From Serendipita indica DSM 11827 (Eukaryota > Basidiomycota > Agaricomycetes > Sebacinales > Serendipitaceae): a stretch of DNA of 64,000 bases. A program made the translations under genes and the position numbers. Within the stretch, counting starts at the first letter, position 1. Every line of letters starts with the position of its first letter. Where the stretch lies: contig CAJVGD010000005.1 in the NCBI GenBank assembly GCA_910890315.1, positions 558,001 to 622,000 of the forward strand, written 5' to 3'. Positions 1 to 11,426 of the stretch are shown here, one piece after another. Below the pieces are notes generated by a model. The model saw nothing but the letters and a program-made list of their open reading frames with translations. It made no database searches and was not told the origin of the DNA.

Positions 1-865
1 CGATTCTACACATCCAATGTACACTACTAGTACGTCTCAAACAATACCTAGGGAAGACACAGAGGCTTACCACCTTCGTCGTCCAGTCACACAACTCTTT
101 TCCAAAGGCTGGAGTCACGATACTCCAATACCAGTAATCGAAAAGATTTACGCAGTCGTAGCTCCAGAGAACAGACACAATGCCTATCGCGCCTACAGGC
201 ACGTTCTCCTCCACGTCTCTCGACACCGTTCGCTGATCTTATTGATATAGGAACCGTATCGAGTTAAAGCGCAAGTATATACCCAAAGGAAGCAAACCCG
301 GCAACGAGCAATGGCGCTGGCATGGCACATTTTGCGGGTGTTCCATAACTACCTACACGTCCACAGGCTCCATCTGCTCCGAACGGTCTTGTTCCCTCTG
401 CGGTATCATTCGCAACTCTTACGACATCTCATGGTCCGGGCAGAAATGGGGAAGGTAACGTTTAGCCCTCATCCAGCTGTTTTCGCTTCTGACGCATCAA
501 CACAGATACGGAAGAGGTATCTACACGACATGCACATCCTCAAAAGCTGCCGACTACGCACGCACTCCACCGACCAACCCACTCAAGGCGCTCATTCTCA
601 ACGACGTCGTGATTGGCAAAGGCGCCGAGATTGCAGGCGACATGCCAAACATGACCGAACCGCCATCAGGCTACGACTCGGTATGTGAGCTCCTAATGGG
701 AGTTTCCCTCCATCTGATTATCCCCAATAGGTACTTGCCGTCCCAAGCAAGCGCCTTCATCGCGGCGGTGCACCTCGTGGGCTCAACTACGATGAGACTG
801 TCGTATACAACAACTCTGCCATTCGACCGATGTACATCATTCTGTATCTCCCACTTCCCGCATAG
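1..865 (+). CDS. PARP-like ADP-ribosyltransferase domain protein, 5' end outside the window
   Basis: This is the 3' part of a PARP-like gene; its first exons lie left of the window. The reading frame runs through three or four exons joined by short introns (about 191-250, 455-508 and 680-730). The domain carries the three hallmarks of PARP catalytic cores: a His in GNEQWRWHGT, a Tyr in GRGIYTTCTSSKAADY, and a Glu in GLNYDETVVY. Between them is a Cys-rich stretch (CSERSCSLCGIIR) shared with the four paralogues at 30-38 kb. The protein would be expected to transfer ADP-ribose from NAD, but the target is unknown. The stop codon is at 863-865, converging on NOP9 with 112 bp between. The exact boundary of the first intron is uncertain, so the reading near 190-260 is approximate. 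Confidence 0.75.
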
Positions 866-977
866 CTTTCAATCTCAACTCTGGCCTCAAACGGACATTC
901 AAGATCGGACGTCTTGGTTTCTCCTCGTCACCTACAATACGAATACATGGTCGCCATAGCGCAATAGGCAATAACCA

Positions 978-3795
978 TCACCCTTTTCGCCGTTTAGTCG
1001 TCTCGTTCTTTGGTGCAGCCTTGATGGCGTTCAAGACGCTCTCAAGATCCTTGGGCTTTGGTTTTTCTTCCGCCACTGTCGTCTTGCTGGCCCCAATAGG
1101 AGTCGCAGATGATTGGGCAGAGACTTTGCCGAAACGGTTCTCCTTTACGCCAGCAAATAGGGCATCAATCTCGTCGCCCTCCTCCTCTCGTTTCCTCTTG
1201 CGTTGTCTCTTCTTCTCTTTCCCTCCCTCGTCACCTTCCATCTCTTGTCCTTCTACTCCCGCCGTATGCACCCCTTTGCTTGTTCCCGTACTGTCTTTGT
1301 TCGGTTTGGTTTCGACTGGGACGTTGTGCTGCTTTTGTACTTGCGAATTGGAATCGACGACCTGCGCCCCCACGGTTTCTCTCGACTGCATTGCCTTCCA
1401 TTCTTCCGGTTTACGTTGGAGAAGTGTAAGTTGGAGCTTGCGCGCGAAAAACTTTCCGTAGTACGATGCGCTGAGCGTCTGTTGATGTGGGATCAAACTC
1501 CGTGCAATCTTTTCCTGCAAATTAATTAGTATTCACTCAGCAAAGCAGAACAAGCAGTGAAGAAGAAGAGAAAGAACAATGTACCTTGAGATACGGATCC
1601 GCATACGCCCAGAATCGGTCCCCGACGCGACTTCCGATTCGATCATCGACGAGCCTCTCATAGTTTCCGATGTACGCCAACACGACAGCGCGCTTCGATT
1701 TACGAGAGAGTGTAGGTGATTCGATCATCGCGTCTACGACGCGCGAGCTCGTGGCATTGTGTGAGAGAGCGAGCTTGGTGTCTGCCGGGAGGTCCTCGAA
1801 ACTGGCAATGTCCGACGGCATTAGTATCTGCAATCTGCATTTAGCGTGATGAAACATGCCTTTTAACGATGATCTCGTTGTGCGGACTTGGGAGGCGCAG
1901 GATTGCTTGAAGGAGCAAAACGCCTTGCACAGAAACGGTATCGGCCCGACTTTCGTTTTGTGGATTCTGATGAGTCTTAGATCCAATAGTTCACAATTAG
2001 AAATTGCCTACGGTCTCGAAATTTGCTCCAAGGATCTGCAGTATGAGACCTTTGCCGTCCGCCTCAACTTCGAGTGCGTTGCAAATGACCTTGAGAGACT
2101 TAGCATCGTACGACGGAAGACTATTAAGCTTACGTCGACAATCTCCTCGGGTCCAATGTTCAGCGCTGCAGACTGTTGAATCAACGCGGTGACCGGACCG
2201 AGTCGCTGTTGCTCTACAAATCGTTAGCACGCAAGAATATAGCCATAAAGCATATACTCACTAAAGCATTTTGCTACTACACCTTTCATCTCTACAATGG
2301 CATTTCGGAGTTGCTCGTCGTCGAGCCTCCCAAACGCCGTGGCCACCACAAAATTCGCTACTGGATGAACAGCGAGTCGATTCAACTTGCCCACAAAGTA
2401 GATAGACCATAATAGTCCGAATATGGGTTCAGGAGCGAGCTGGATGACTGTTTGGAACAGGTGTGATGCCGTTGCGTCCCGGAGGAGGGTACCAATATAG
2501 TCTGATTCAGCAATTGTAGCGTCATTGGATGTCTCTGGATAAAGAATAGATAAAAAAGTGCGCATTAAAAACATGATAAGACGAACCGTATGAATCAATC
2601 ATGCCCATAAGCACGCTGTCCATGAGCGAATTGGACTGGTTTGACAGATTTGAAGCTGATTCGAGCGAGATGAGGATCTAAAGGATGTGAGAGGGATACG
2701 AGTAAGGCGCTGTGATTGCTTACCCGTAATGATGGGCAGCCAACTTTGTCGGCCGCGAGCGCACGTACTTCATTCGCACTCATTTTGTCCCTAATTCTCT
2801 TGAGGATGCCCAAAGCCATGCTCTCATATTCCAGGGGTACATGTCGTTTATCCTCTGCGGGTTCCTCGTCAAAGATGGATTTCATTGGTCCGACCTTTGC
2901 TCTATAGCCAGCAGACCGCTTGGAGCGTAGATCCTGCTTGGATTGTAGATGAGAGAGAGACGGTACAAGCAGAATGACGAGACGTTGGAGGACATGGGAG
3001 CCAAACGGCTCATTGAGAAGTGACGGGGCCGAGTCGGTGACTTCCTGTGGCATGTAAGCATAAGTTAAAAATGTCTTGTAAGCGATCTACCCGGCATATT
3101 TGCGATATTAAGTCTCCCATAGTCGCCTGATCGGCGAATTGGGGAAGGGACTGTGCAGCTGGGAAGATGTTCCGGCATTCACGGTCAATTGTCAAAGATG
3201 CAGCCTCGAAAAGGGTCTCGAGAACATGGGATCCAAACCGATGCTTGGCCACTCCAATAATTCTGTTCAAACCGTCAATGCATATTTCATGCGGAGGGAC
3301 GAGAGCCTACGATCCAGTCAAAGTACTAGTGAAAATACGGCGTGCTAGGTCGTCCATGGAATGAATCATACGCTCAAGGATGACTGCTGTATCTGGGTCT
3401 GTAGCGAGCTGAAGTTCTTTTCCTTGCATTTCGGTGAGAGCAGCAGCGAAAAACATTCTCCTTTCTGCAATTGAATTGGAATCAAGGTAGATCATAGGAA
3501 AGAAAACGTCCTGACCAAGGTTTGGATCGTCAATTTCCTCGTTTTTATTTTCCATGCCTAGTTCTTGCCATTCCTTCAATTGCTTATCCACAGTCCTAAA
3601 GTATGCCTTGACATCTGGATCGCAAAATCCAAATGGCGCGTCGATATTGGGCGAATCTTCGGGGGTGGCCGCTTCAATCCATGAAGGTAAGTCATCCTTT
3701 GTCTTTTCCTGCTCATCTAGAGCTTCTTCCTGGTTGTTTTCGTGGACGATGTCATTCCTTTTTCGCTTTCCGCGTTTGCGGTGTTCGCGAGGCAT
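978..3795 (-). CDS. NOP9: Nucleolar pumilio-type RNA-binding protein Nop9
   Basis: Nop9 is a nucleolar PUF-family protein that binds pre-18S rRNA and is needed for 40S ribosomal subunit maturation. The N-terminus matches the family well: a basic MPREHRKRGKRKR start, then a DPDVKAYFRTVD segment, then the first repeat with GKELQLATDPD and SMDDLARRIF. Later exons carry further PUF repeats, for example NEPFGSHVLQRL and GCPSLR, each with the family's helix-turn pattern. The last exon has the typical LIPHQQTLSASYYGKFFARKL segment and ends in a Lys/Arg-rich acidic-basic tail suited to nucleolar location. About eight short introns interrupt it. The protein is roughly 750 aa, close to fungal relatives. 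It is divergent from ERG27, with about 149 bp between start codons that must hold both promoters. Confidence 0.9.
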
Positions 3796-3944
3796 AGTGG
3801 TGGAGGTCGAAGCTTTTCAATGGCTACTTATGAATTAGACTACTGGTCTCCTTGAATGTTCAAATTTTAACATTAGTTTGGTCAAGTTCACGACAAACCG
3901 GCAATGTATTCGGCTCCGAGGGATGCTCATCGTACGACCCAACC

Positions 3945-5308
3945 ATGTCCAGCCGACATCCTATTATTATAGTAACGGGCGCAAATGGGTACCCTTTCCT
4001 TTCAAGTGTGCTGTAATATTTCTGATTATGCTCCTAGCGGAGTTGGCTATGGCATTTGCCAGCGACTATTGCTCAATCTTTGCGGGGACGTCCCCGAAGA
4101 TGCACTTCCGCAACCAGAAGCGACGCCAGGAGCATACCAGCCATGTGATTACATCCCATGGACTAAACTTACTCTTATAATGGCTTGCCGGAGTGCACAA
4201 AGAGCAGGCGAGGCTCGTAACAATTTGCTTCAATTTCTCGACGAACATATTGCGGAACGCAAGAGGCAGAACAGCCCCTTCTCCAAAGAGATGGACGAGT
4301 TCCGGAAGAATCTAACTATCGACATTCTCCTCTTGGACCTTGCAAGCTCACAGAGCACGTTGAAGTTTTGCCGTGAGGTCTCGCAGCGGTATGCTCATCA
4401 ATATCAAGCGAGGAATATTGTTTTTCTGACCAATTCAGATACCCTTATATATCGCATGCTATTTATAATGCCGGATACGCACCATGGAACGGCATTGACT
4501 GGCCACTTGCCATCTGGGCAGTTCTGAAAAGTATCAAAAATGCTGTTACATATCCGCAATACCAGAGGCAACTCACTGGCGTACTCAGCAAAGATCAATA
4601 CGGGCTCACCTTTCAGAGCAATGTCCTTGGCCACTTTTTTATCGTACGTCCCTACTTTTACCATCCAGCAACTGCTTACTATGGTTGCAGACGAGAGCAC
4701 TCAAGCCTCTCATGGACAAATCTCCATGGCCTACACGAGTTGTATGGACCTCGAGTCTGGAGACGACCTATGCCCTCAAATACGCAAATTGGGACGACCC
4801 ACAACTCATCACATGCATAAAACCATACAGTATGTGCAAGTTCCAGACACAACTCGTCGCACATTACCTGGACCTTGAATCGCCAAGAACACGGCATTTT
4901 GTTACGCATCCTGGGGTCACCAGCACTGGCATTTTTCTCGACCAACTCAATATATTTACCTCCTTTGCTATGCTTCTTGCATTCTACATTGTATGTGCCC
5001 CAATCTCGCCTTGCATTCACACTTATCATTTGTAGGCTCGACTCCTTGGCTCTGTCCACCACCCTATTAGTTGGATAAACGGAGCGATTGCCGCCACGCA
5101 TGTCAGCCTTGTTGCATTGCCACTTCTTAACGTTCGGAAAAAGCTCGTCGTATACGGCTCCAGAGCTACTTTGTGGGGCAAGGCGTACGTCGGCGGGAAT
5201 GAGATGGACAACTATTCCCAGTATGCGGACAAAGCGAAGAATCTCGTCTCCTACTGCGATGAGCTCTACGAAACTCAAAAGCGACGCTTTACTGAGCAGC
5301 GATCATAG
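3945..5308 (+). CDS. ERG27: 3-keto-steroid reductase Erg27 (ergosterol synthesis)
   Basis: Erg27 is an NADPH-dependent short-chain dehydrogenase that reduces the 3-keto group during C-4 demethylation of sterols, acting with Erg25, Erg26 and Erg28 at the ER and lipid droplets. The start ATG at 3945 is followed by a nucleotide-binding TGANGGVG motif that is split by the first intron. Further on are LIMACRSAQRA, the conserved VVWTSSLE strand, an active-site Tyr-x3-Lys in YSMCK, and THPGVTST. The last exons read LGSVHHPI and end in EQRS at 5308. Introns are about 50 bp. The last codons of this gene coincide with the left breakpoint of the 1.5-kb tandem duplication described next. Confidence 0.88.
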
Positions 5309-5731
5309 AGAACAGACAGTAGATACGACGTACGTACTGAAGGCCATATAATGTGGTCAGATGTCTTTGTAGTTTGCATCCTGACCAACCTGCGTTAATT
5401 CCACGATCTACTATCGGACACAAATCCTCCATACGATGAGATTTCGTAGACGGTCGATGTCACCCTTATACCTTCCATGAAGCTACACTCGGGGCCGCGT
5501 AGTTTCCCGCATCATTGTGGCTCCTCGTGCAACCAGCTAGATATGAAATAGGGTAAGATATATCCAAAACCGAATAAGGTCTAGTCCATTGACACAAGGC
5601 GAGAGCCAGTCCCAGGTAGCCCATCCCCTTCCAAGTCGATTCCAAAACTGCTTAAGTTACTCGGGTTTCATGAAAGCAGTAAATTATTTCCCTTATCGAC
5701 AATGAACATATAATGACAGCCATTCAGGTTT

Positions 5732-6315
5732 CTAATCTAGCTCATCAATGCTCCTTGGGACGTGGATTCCAATCTTGCTACCATGCTACAGAATCACATT
5801 AGCGTTCATGCGCAAGAATAGATGGAGGACACATACATAGCGCATATCTTCCTTATATTCAGCGGCCTTCCTCGAATGATGACTTTGGATGGTCAGAATT
5901 CGGGTGGAAACAACTGATAAAGGACTCACTCTGCTCGGTCAATATGGTGGTCGGCCTGTCTACCGTGATGCACGGCCTCTTGCATCAACTGGTTGTAGTG
6001 TTTAACAGAATTGGGGCGGGTCTCAGCTCTGTCCATAGCAGACCTCTGGGCACTGATGTGCTGGTCCGCCTTGTTACTATGCCACTCGGCTTTACCGGCA
6101 TGTTCGTCGTGCTTGGCCTCGGCATGGAGGAATGCCCGCGTGTGAGACGGTGGGGGATTGTGTCGTGCCTTGAGATTGTTCATGTGGGTCCCGTCGCTAT
6201 AACATATTATAAGCTGACGTCATAGCAGGAGATTATGTGCTTACAGCTCGATAGGAGCAGCGGAGACGAGGAGAGCAGCGGTGGAGAGAATAGCGGCGAC
6301 GAAGGAGTAGCGCAT
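5732..6315 (-). CDS. Small His-rich secreted protein, copy 1
   Basis: I do not recognise this family. Four exons join cleanly. Exon 1 (ATG at 6313-6315) encodes a signal peptide, MRYSFVAAILSTAALLVSAA, with likely cleavage just after it. Exon 2 (to about 5930) and two short exons encode a mature protein of about 120 aa that ends in IDELD at 5732. The mature part is strongly hydrophilic and rich in His, Ala, Asp/Glu and Lys, with repeated HH pairs (VHH, DHH). This could mean metal binding, although that is only a guess. There is no Cys pair pattern of a typical effector. Introns are 45-60 bp. The upstream region has a TATA-like box and a long pyrimidine tract, which suggests high expression. 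A nearly identical copy lies at 7255-7835. Confidence 0.75.
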
Positions 6316-6445
6316 GATGTGAAAAGGTAGAAAGATTTGAAAAGGAAAAAAAAGAACTTTGAGAAGAAAAAAGTGCTGAAAGAAGAAGAAAAGAGAACCA
6401 GTTCTGAAGATTTTGGTCCAGACGGAGGCCTGCTTTTAAAGGCCT
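6316..6445 (-). promoter_or_regulatory. Core promoter and pyrimidine-rich leader of secreted-protein copy 1
   Basis: Read on the minus strand, a TATA-like CTTTAAAAG (6433-6441) lies about 118 bp upstream of the ATG. It is followed by a nearly pure C/T tract running to the start codon. Pyrimidine-rich leaders of this kind are common in strongly expressed fungal genes. The same arrangement is kept in copy 2. Confidence 0.5.
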
Positions 6446-7254
6446 CAGACTACTTTGTCCATTTATGAATCATTTCGGACTTTAGGCGGCAATATTGAGG
6501 GAAGTGCCGCCAGGGAACGAAGGGAACCAAGAAGCGAAGTTGATTGAATTGGGTAATCCAAGGCTTGGACAGCCCCCCACGGCGCCAGGAGGTCCTCAAA
6601 TGTACATAAGCGATGAACCCGCGACTTTTGCGCATTGCTTATACACTTTGCGCTCCTGGAACTCGAACTCGACAGTGGGAGGGAAGATGTGATGCCCAAT
6701 ACATGAGCTAACCTTGATTGATCCGCTCATGAACTTCGAAACACTCAGAACTATGAAAGTACAGCCAAATGCTGAGCAGAATTCATAGCGAACAGAGAGT
6801 CTGGACTCAATATAGATGCAACGTACGTACTAAAGACCTTATTTTATGGTGGACAATACGGTCAGATGTCTTTGTAGTTTGTATCTTGACCGACCTGCGT
6901 TAATACCACAATCTACTATCGCACATGAATCATCCACACAATGATATCTCGTAGACAGTCGATATCACCTTTATACTCTTCCACGAATCTACACTTAGGG
7001 CCGCGTTTCCCACATCCTTGTGGTTCCTCATGCAATCACCGAGGTAGGAATCATATCCAATATGAAATAGAGTACGATATATCCGAAACCTGTGCAAGAT
7101 CTGGGTCGTTGGCATAAGGCGAGCCAGTCCCAGCCACGCCTTTTCCCTCAGATCCAAGCCAATTCCAAGGATGCTCAGGCAACTCGGGATTTATGAAAGC
7201 AGTAAATTATTTCCCTTATCAACAACGAACATATAATGACAGCCATTCAGGTTT

Positions 7255-7835
7255 CTAATCTAGCTCATCAATGCTCCTTGGGACGTGGATTCCAATCCTG
7301 CTACCATGCTACAGAATCACATTAGCGTTCATGTGCAAGAATAGATGGAAGACACATACATAGCGCATATCTTCCTTATATTCAGCGGCCTTCCTCGAAT
7401 GATGACTTTGGATGGTCAGAATTCGGGTGGAAACAACTGATAAAGGACTCACTCTGCTCGGTCAATATGGTGGTCGGCCTGTCTACCGTGATGCACGGCC
7501 TCTTGCATCAACTGGTTGTAGTGTTTAACAGAATTGGGGCGGGTCTCAGCTCTGTCCATAGCAGACCTCTGGGCACTGATGTGCTGGTCCGCCTTGTTAC
7601 TATGCCACTCGGCTTTACCGGCATGTTCGTCGTGCTTGGCCTCGGCATGGAGGAATGCCCGCGTGTGAGACGGTGGGGGATTGTGTCGTGCCTTGAGATT
7701 GTTCATGTGGGTCCCGTCGCTATAACATATCATAAGCTAATGTCAGAGGAGATTATGTGCTTACAGCTCGATAGGAGCGGCGGAGACGAGGAGAGCAGCG
7801 GTGGAGAGAACAGCGGCGATAAAGGAGTAGCGCAT
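7255..7835 (-). CDS. Small His-rich secreted protein, copy 2
   Basis: This is a paralogue of 5732-6315 with the same four-exon structure and intron positions. By eye exon 2 is identical to copy 1. The differences are Val/Ile and Ile/Val changes in the signal peptide and a Lys-to-Arg change in the last exon, plus a few intron bases, including a 3-bp length change in intron 1. Both copies keep an open frame and intact splice sites, so both look functional. The function is unknown. Confidence 0.75.
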
Positions 7836-7985
7836 GATGTGAAAAAGGTAGAAAGATTTGAAAAGGGAAAAAATGAACTTTGCGAAGAAAAAGTGCTGAA
7901 AGAAGAAGAAAAGAAAAGAAAAGAGAACCAGTCTGAGGTTTTTTGGTCCCAACGGAGGCCCTCTTTTAAAGGCGTCGAGACGGGT
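7836..7985 (-). promoter_or_regulatory. Core promoter and pyrimidine-rich leader of secreted-protein copy 2
   Basis: A TATA-like CTTTAAAAG (7973-7981) lies about 138 bp upstream of the start codon on the minus strand, with a long C/T tract between. The layout matches copy 1 with small length differences in the tract. Confidence 0.5.
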
Positions 7986-8412
7986 CTGACCATTTATGAA
8001 TCATTTCGGACTTTAGGTCGTAATATTCAAGGGGTTTCCGCCAGGGAATCAAGGAAAGGAGCAACACAATGAAGCGATTGAATTGGACGAGCCGAAGGGT
8101 CGAAGGGTTGCGCAGCCTCAGACGAGCGCGCGCAGGCCCTTCTCAAATATGCAAAAGCGATGAACCCTGCGACTGTCGAACTTTGCGTTCCTGGAACTCG
8201 TGATGAAACGGCAAGCCTTGCCCTCTGGTCATTCGGCTCATTAGCAACGCGTCATCTCGGCTCCTCCGATCGGTGGTTCAGTGGGAGACAAGATATGAGT
8301 CCCAATACATCTTCTTTGATCCGTTCATTTGCTTCTGACAAAGTTCAAGGCCAGACCACCTTCGTGTAAATGAACCTCGAAACACTCAACCTATAAAAGT
8401 ACAGCCAATCAA

Positions 8413-8809
8413 ATATTAGCATCGAACCACGGCTGGCCTGCTAACACATGGGATCGCTTCTTTCTCCCATACCCTGGCTTGCAATTGGCGCTAGATGACA
8501 GATCCCGCCTTGCCCCTGCAAGGAACATTATGCTGACCCTTGGCAGACACTTGAGCTGTTTGAGCGCATCATCACGCCCCTCCAGTGGAGTTGTCGTAAC
8601 CGCGCAAGCTATCAACATGGGGAAGACACGGATTTTGACGACCGAGTGACAGTGCAGGAGAATAAAGTGACCCATAAACTGCTGCGACGAGTTTATCTGC
8701 ATATGAAGCACCCATCAAAGGCAGGGATACTGAGTTAGGACAGATAGATGCGAAAAATGAGATAGATTACATCGAAATCACGACTACAGACGCTAGCTAA
8801 GCATTCATT
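8413..8809. other. Intergenic, no supported gene
   Basis: Short open frames exist on both strands here, but none shows a recognisable domain, consistent splice sites or codon pattern. The stretch lies downstream of the helicase gene and beyond the right end of duplication copy 2. Confidence 0.5.
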
Positions 8810-11099
8810 TCATATTTCTAGGTCTTCTACCTCCTTTTGGATCTTCTCGCACTGTTTCAGAAAGGAATGTGTCGGTATCTCGCCTTTGGACGTGTATTTC
8901 GCCCGTAACAAGCCCTCGATGAGTTTTCCTACTGCTCCCATATCCGTCACGACTCTCCACTTTTCACCATTCCGAACATTGAACAGCCAAAGCTCAGGAA
9001 ACGGCGGTTTCTTGCGCTTTTTCGTCGGGGCCTTTGCATAATAGAGATAACCGTAGATGGCGAGTTGGATGGCGTGCTCTAAAAGGAGTGCGCTGACAAA
9101 CTTGATCTCCCAGATGGCCGATGGCTGAAGTCGAGTCGGCGCGGTAAGAAGGATATCTGCGCGACCACTGATATGTATGGTCTGAAGCGGCTGAAGTTTG
9201 TTTTCCTTCTCCTCCACTGTGAACTTGTCTTTCAGCAGCACCTCGAATCTGACGCGGGATAAATCCTTGATCTGTTCGGCTAGGCGCTGTGTCGTTGCAT
9301 CCAAATGTCCGTCAAGCCAGTCAAATGCGTGTCTCTTCATTTGTAAATGCCGAGATTGATATCCGGATGCTTGTGCGTGGTAGATGGCTGCCTCCTTTGC
9401 AAACCATCGTGCGCGTTTTGTGGCATCCTTCGGAATCTGCGACAATCGATCCGGACTCTTTCGATACGTAGAGCACTGGCCTATTAAATCCCATTCAAAA
9501 GCAGCGGTAACGGCGAGACCGCTTAAATCGCTGACGGTCTCGTAATGATTCTTTGCAACGTCGGTTAGCACCTTGTCTACCACGTTGATACAACGCGATT
9601 CTGGTAAAGGCGTTGAAACTTTTTCGATGCGTAGACACCGCTTTACCAGGTCCTCGACCACCTCATGGTCTACATGGCGTACTACATCGGTAACAAAGAT
9701 CTCTCGGGGGAGTAGGAGACCTAGTTGTAACGATCTTCCAGGTGGACGTTGAGGTTTCGGATCCTCTGATGTCAGATTGATAAATTTAGCCGTCCTATTC
9801 ATTGCTTCCCAAGACATAAACGGCACGGCTGGGTTTTCTTGTGATTGGATGACCACCAGTTGCTTGCTGGCGCGCGTCAGGGCAACAAACATAGCATTAG
9901 GACAACGATCATCGGGAAGATCGCGTCCTAAAACCTGAAAGTACCCATCATCGACCCTGTATACGATGACCAAGTCCCGCTCACTCCCTTTGAACTGATG
10001 GTAGGTCGCGACCACCACCTTTCCATACAAAACGTCGGGGTCCAATGGTGCATCGTCCGAGGTAGGAATAGCAACTGGGATCCCATGGCCTTTGGTCAAG
10101 GCATTGGTCAATAAGGGTAGGAAAGGGCTGTGGCGAACAGAAGGGGCGATAATGGCCGACCGTGCAGGCCCGTACTGCTTGATCAGCGGCAAGATGACTT
10201 TGAGGAGTTGGTGGGCTTTGAAGATGTCGGCGAGAACGTAGAGTGGTTTTGGTCCACTATGCGACCCCTCAATGTACTTCTCTCCGATGAATGCGTTGAC
10301 AAAGCCTGCTGTCTCATAAGATAGACGAAAGCTCTTGGCAAGTCGAGTATCCTGCCACCCATATGGCGACAGGGTGGAGAAGGTGGTTTCCGATAGCTGT
10401 AGATATCGTGCATCGGCACCTCGGAATTGGTAGATGGCCTGCCGCGGGTCACCCAGATTGATAATACGAGGTGCCCTCCTGAGTCGACGGGTAATGGTAG
10501 CTATGAGAACACAAGTAAACCAGTATAGGTCTGGCGTCAAGTCTTGGAGCTCGTCCAAAATAAGAATTTCGTAGTTTGGCGCCCATACAGGCAAAGCACC
10601 GCTCATCCGAAGATTTAGAAGCGCAATGTGGTCTGGGACCAGCTGCCCAAAAAGGCGACCGGCAAGACTGCCAAAAGTTAGCAAGCTCTACATATATCAA
10701 AAGTTCCACACACCCGTGAAAGGTGAAGACGTCTGCGTTCGGATATATAGCAAGTCGTTCCGCATTGTCCAGTTGGAGTCGTTTAGAGTAGGTCACAACC
10801 GCAATAGGAACATCTGGAAATGCTGCGATGACAGCTTCTCCAGTAGCCGTCTTTCCAGCGCCAGGCCTTGCCATAACCAGAACATTATTGGTCTCTACTG
10901 CCTGTACCACGGCGAGTTGCTCTTTCGATGGTTGAAAGACGCGCTCAACGGCAGTGGCCTGGCATCTTCGTATCGTAAAAGGAGTCGATAGTATTCGAAG
11001 TGAGTTTTTTGGAAATATTCGAGAGCGCGAACAGCCCCTTAGTTCTCCGAGCCCACGTGCAAACATGGGTTTTGCGCGACAAGACCGGAAGACCGGCAA
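8810..11099 (-). CDS. UvrD-type superfamily 1 helicase fused to RecB/Cas4-like nuclease domain
   Basis: Two exons (11099-10714 and 10667-8810) separated by a 46-bp intron encode about 747 aa. Helicase motifs appear in order: Q-like FQPSKEQ, Walker A RPGAGKT, Walker B ILDELQD, motif III GDPRQAIYQFRGAD, a TYHQFKGSERD motif, and motif VI ALTRASKQ. The C-terminal third carries GRADIL followed by IWEIKF and then HAIQLAIYGYLYY, which matches the D..ExK..Q/Y pattern of PD-(D/E)XK nucleases of the RecB/Cas4 group. The first ~50 residues are rich in Arg and Ser and nearly free of acidic residues, as in mitochondrial presequences. A role in mitochondrial or nuclear DNA repair is inferred. UvrD-like helicase-nuclease fusions are common in bacteria and large DNA viruses, so the origin deserves a tree. 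Confidence 0.8.
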
Positions 11100-11426
11100 G
11101 AGTATGACAAGAAGAGTTCAATGAGACTTGAATCTGTGAGATTTCCAATGCTTTAACGCGTTTTCTGGCTCAGCCAGTGAGAGGGAAGGGTGCAGCTTGA
11201 GTGAATGCGAACCACATACCCCAATCTGGTCGGTTGATACTTCTTGAACCCAAGACATTATGCACTTCGTTTGGAGTTTGCATTTCTGAAAGAAACATCA
11301 CATAATAATAACCTGAACTTGCCCGCAGGCGTTGCGCCGGAGTTGACCTGGGCTCGCAGAACTCGACGCATTAATGTAAGTGATGAGAGAATTAAGCGGA
11401 ATTACAGGATACAGAACACGTAGTGG
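11100..11426. other. Intergenic between helicase-nuclease and COQ8
   Basis: I see no gene here. The stretch should hold the promoter of the helicase-nuclease gene and the 3' end of COQ8, both on the minus strand. Confidence 0.5.

Larger units (their letters stand above)
5291..6771. repeat. Tandem duplication unit, copy 1
   Basis: This is the first of two directly adjacent units of about 1.5 kb. It starts within the final codons of ERG27: the string ctgagcag..tcatag at 5291-5308 recurs at 6771-6788. It ends near an agtacagcca string at about 6760 that recurs near 8400. The unit includes the downstream flank, one complete copy of the small secreted-protein gene and its promoter. The gene body is almost identical between copies, while both flanks differ by many substitutions and small indels. 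The span 5309-5731 holds only this flank, and I see no other gene in it. Confidence 0.8.
6772..8412. repeat. Tandem duplication unit, copy 2
   Basis: This is the second unit, directly joined to copy 1. Its left end repeats the ERG27 stop-codon region (ctgagcag..tcatag) but not the upstream ERG27 coding sequence, which places the breakpoint to within a few bases. The region 6316-7254 between the two gene copies holds only the promoter of copy 1 and the downstream flank of copy 2. The right flank (7990-8412) matches 6470-6765 with extra inserted segments in copy 2. Confidence 0.8.

Noticed and set aside
8409-8711. 100-codon minus-strand open frame near the end of duplication copy 2
   Set aside because: No domain or splice support; upstream half overlaps the duplicated flank.
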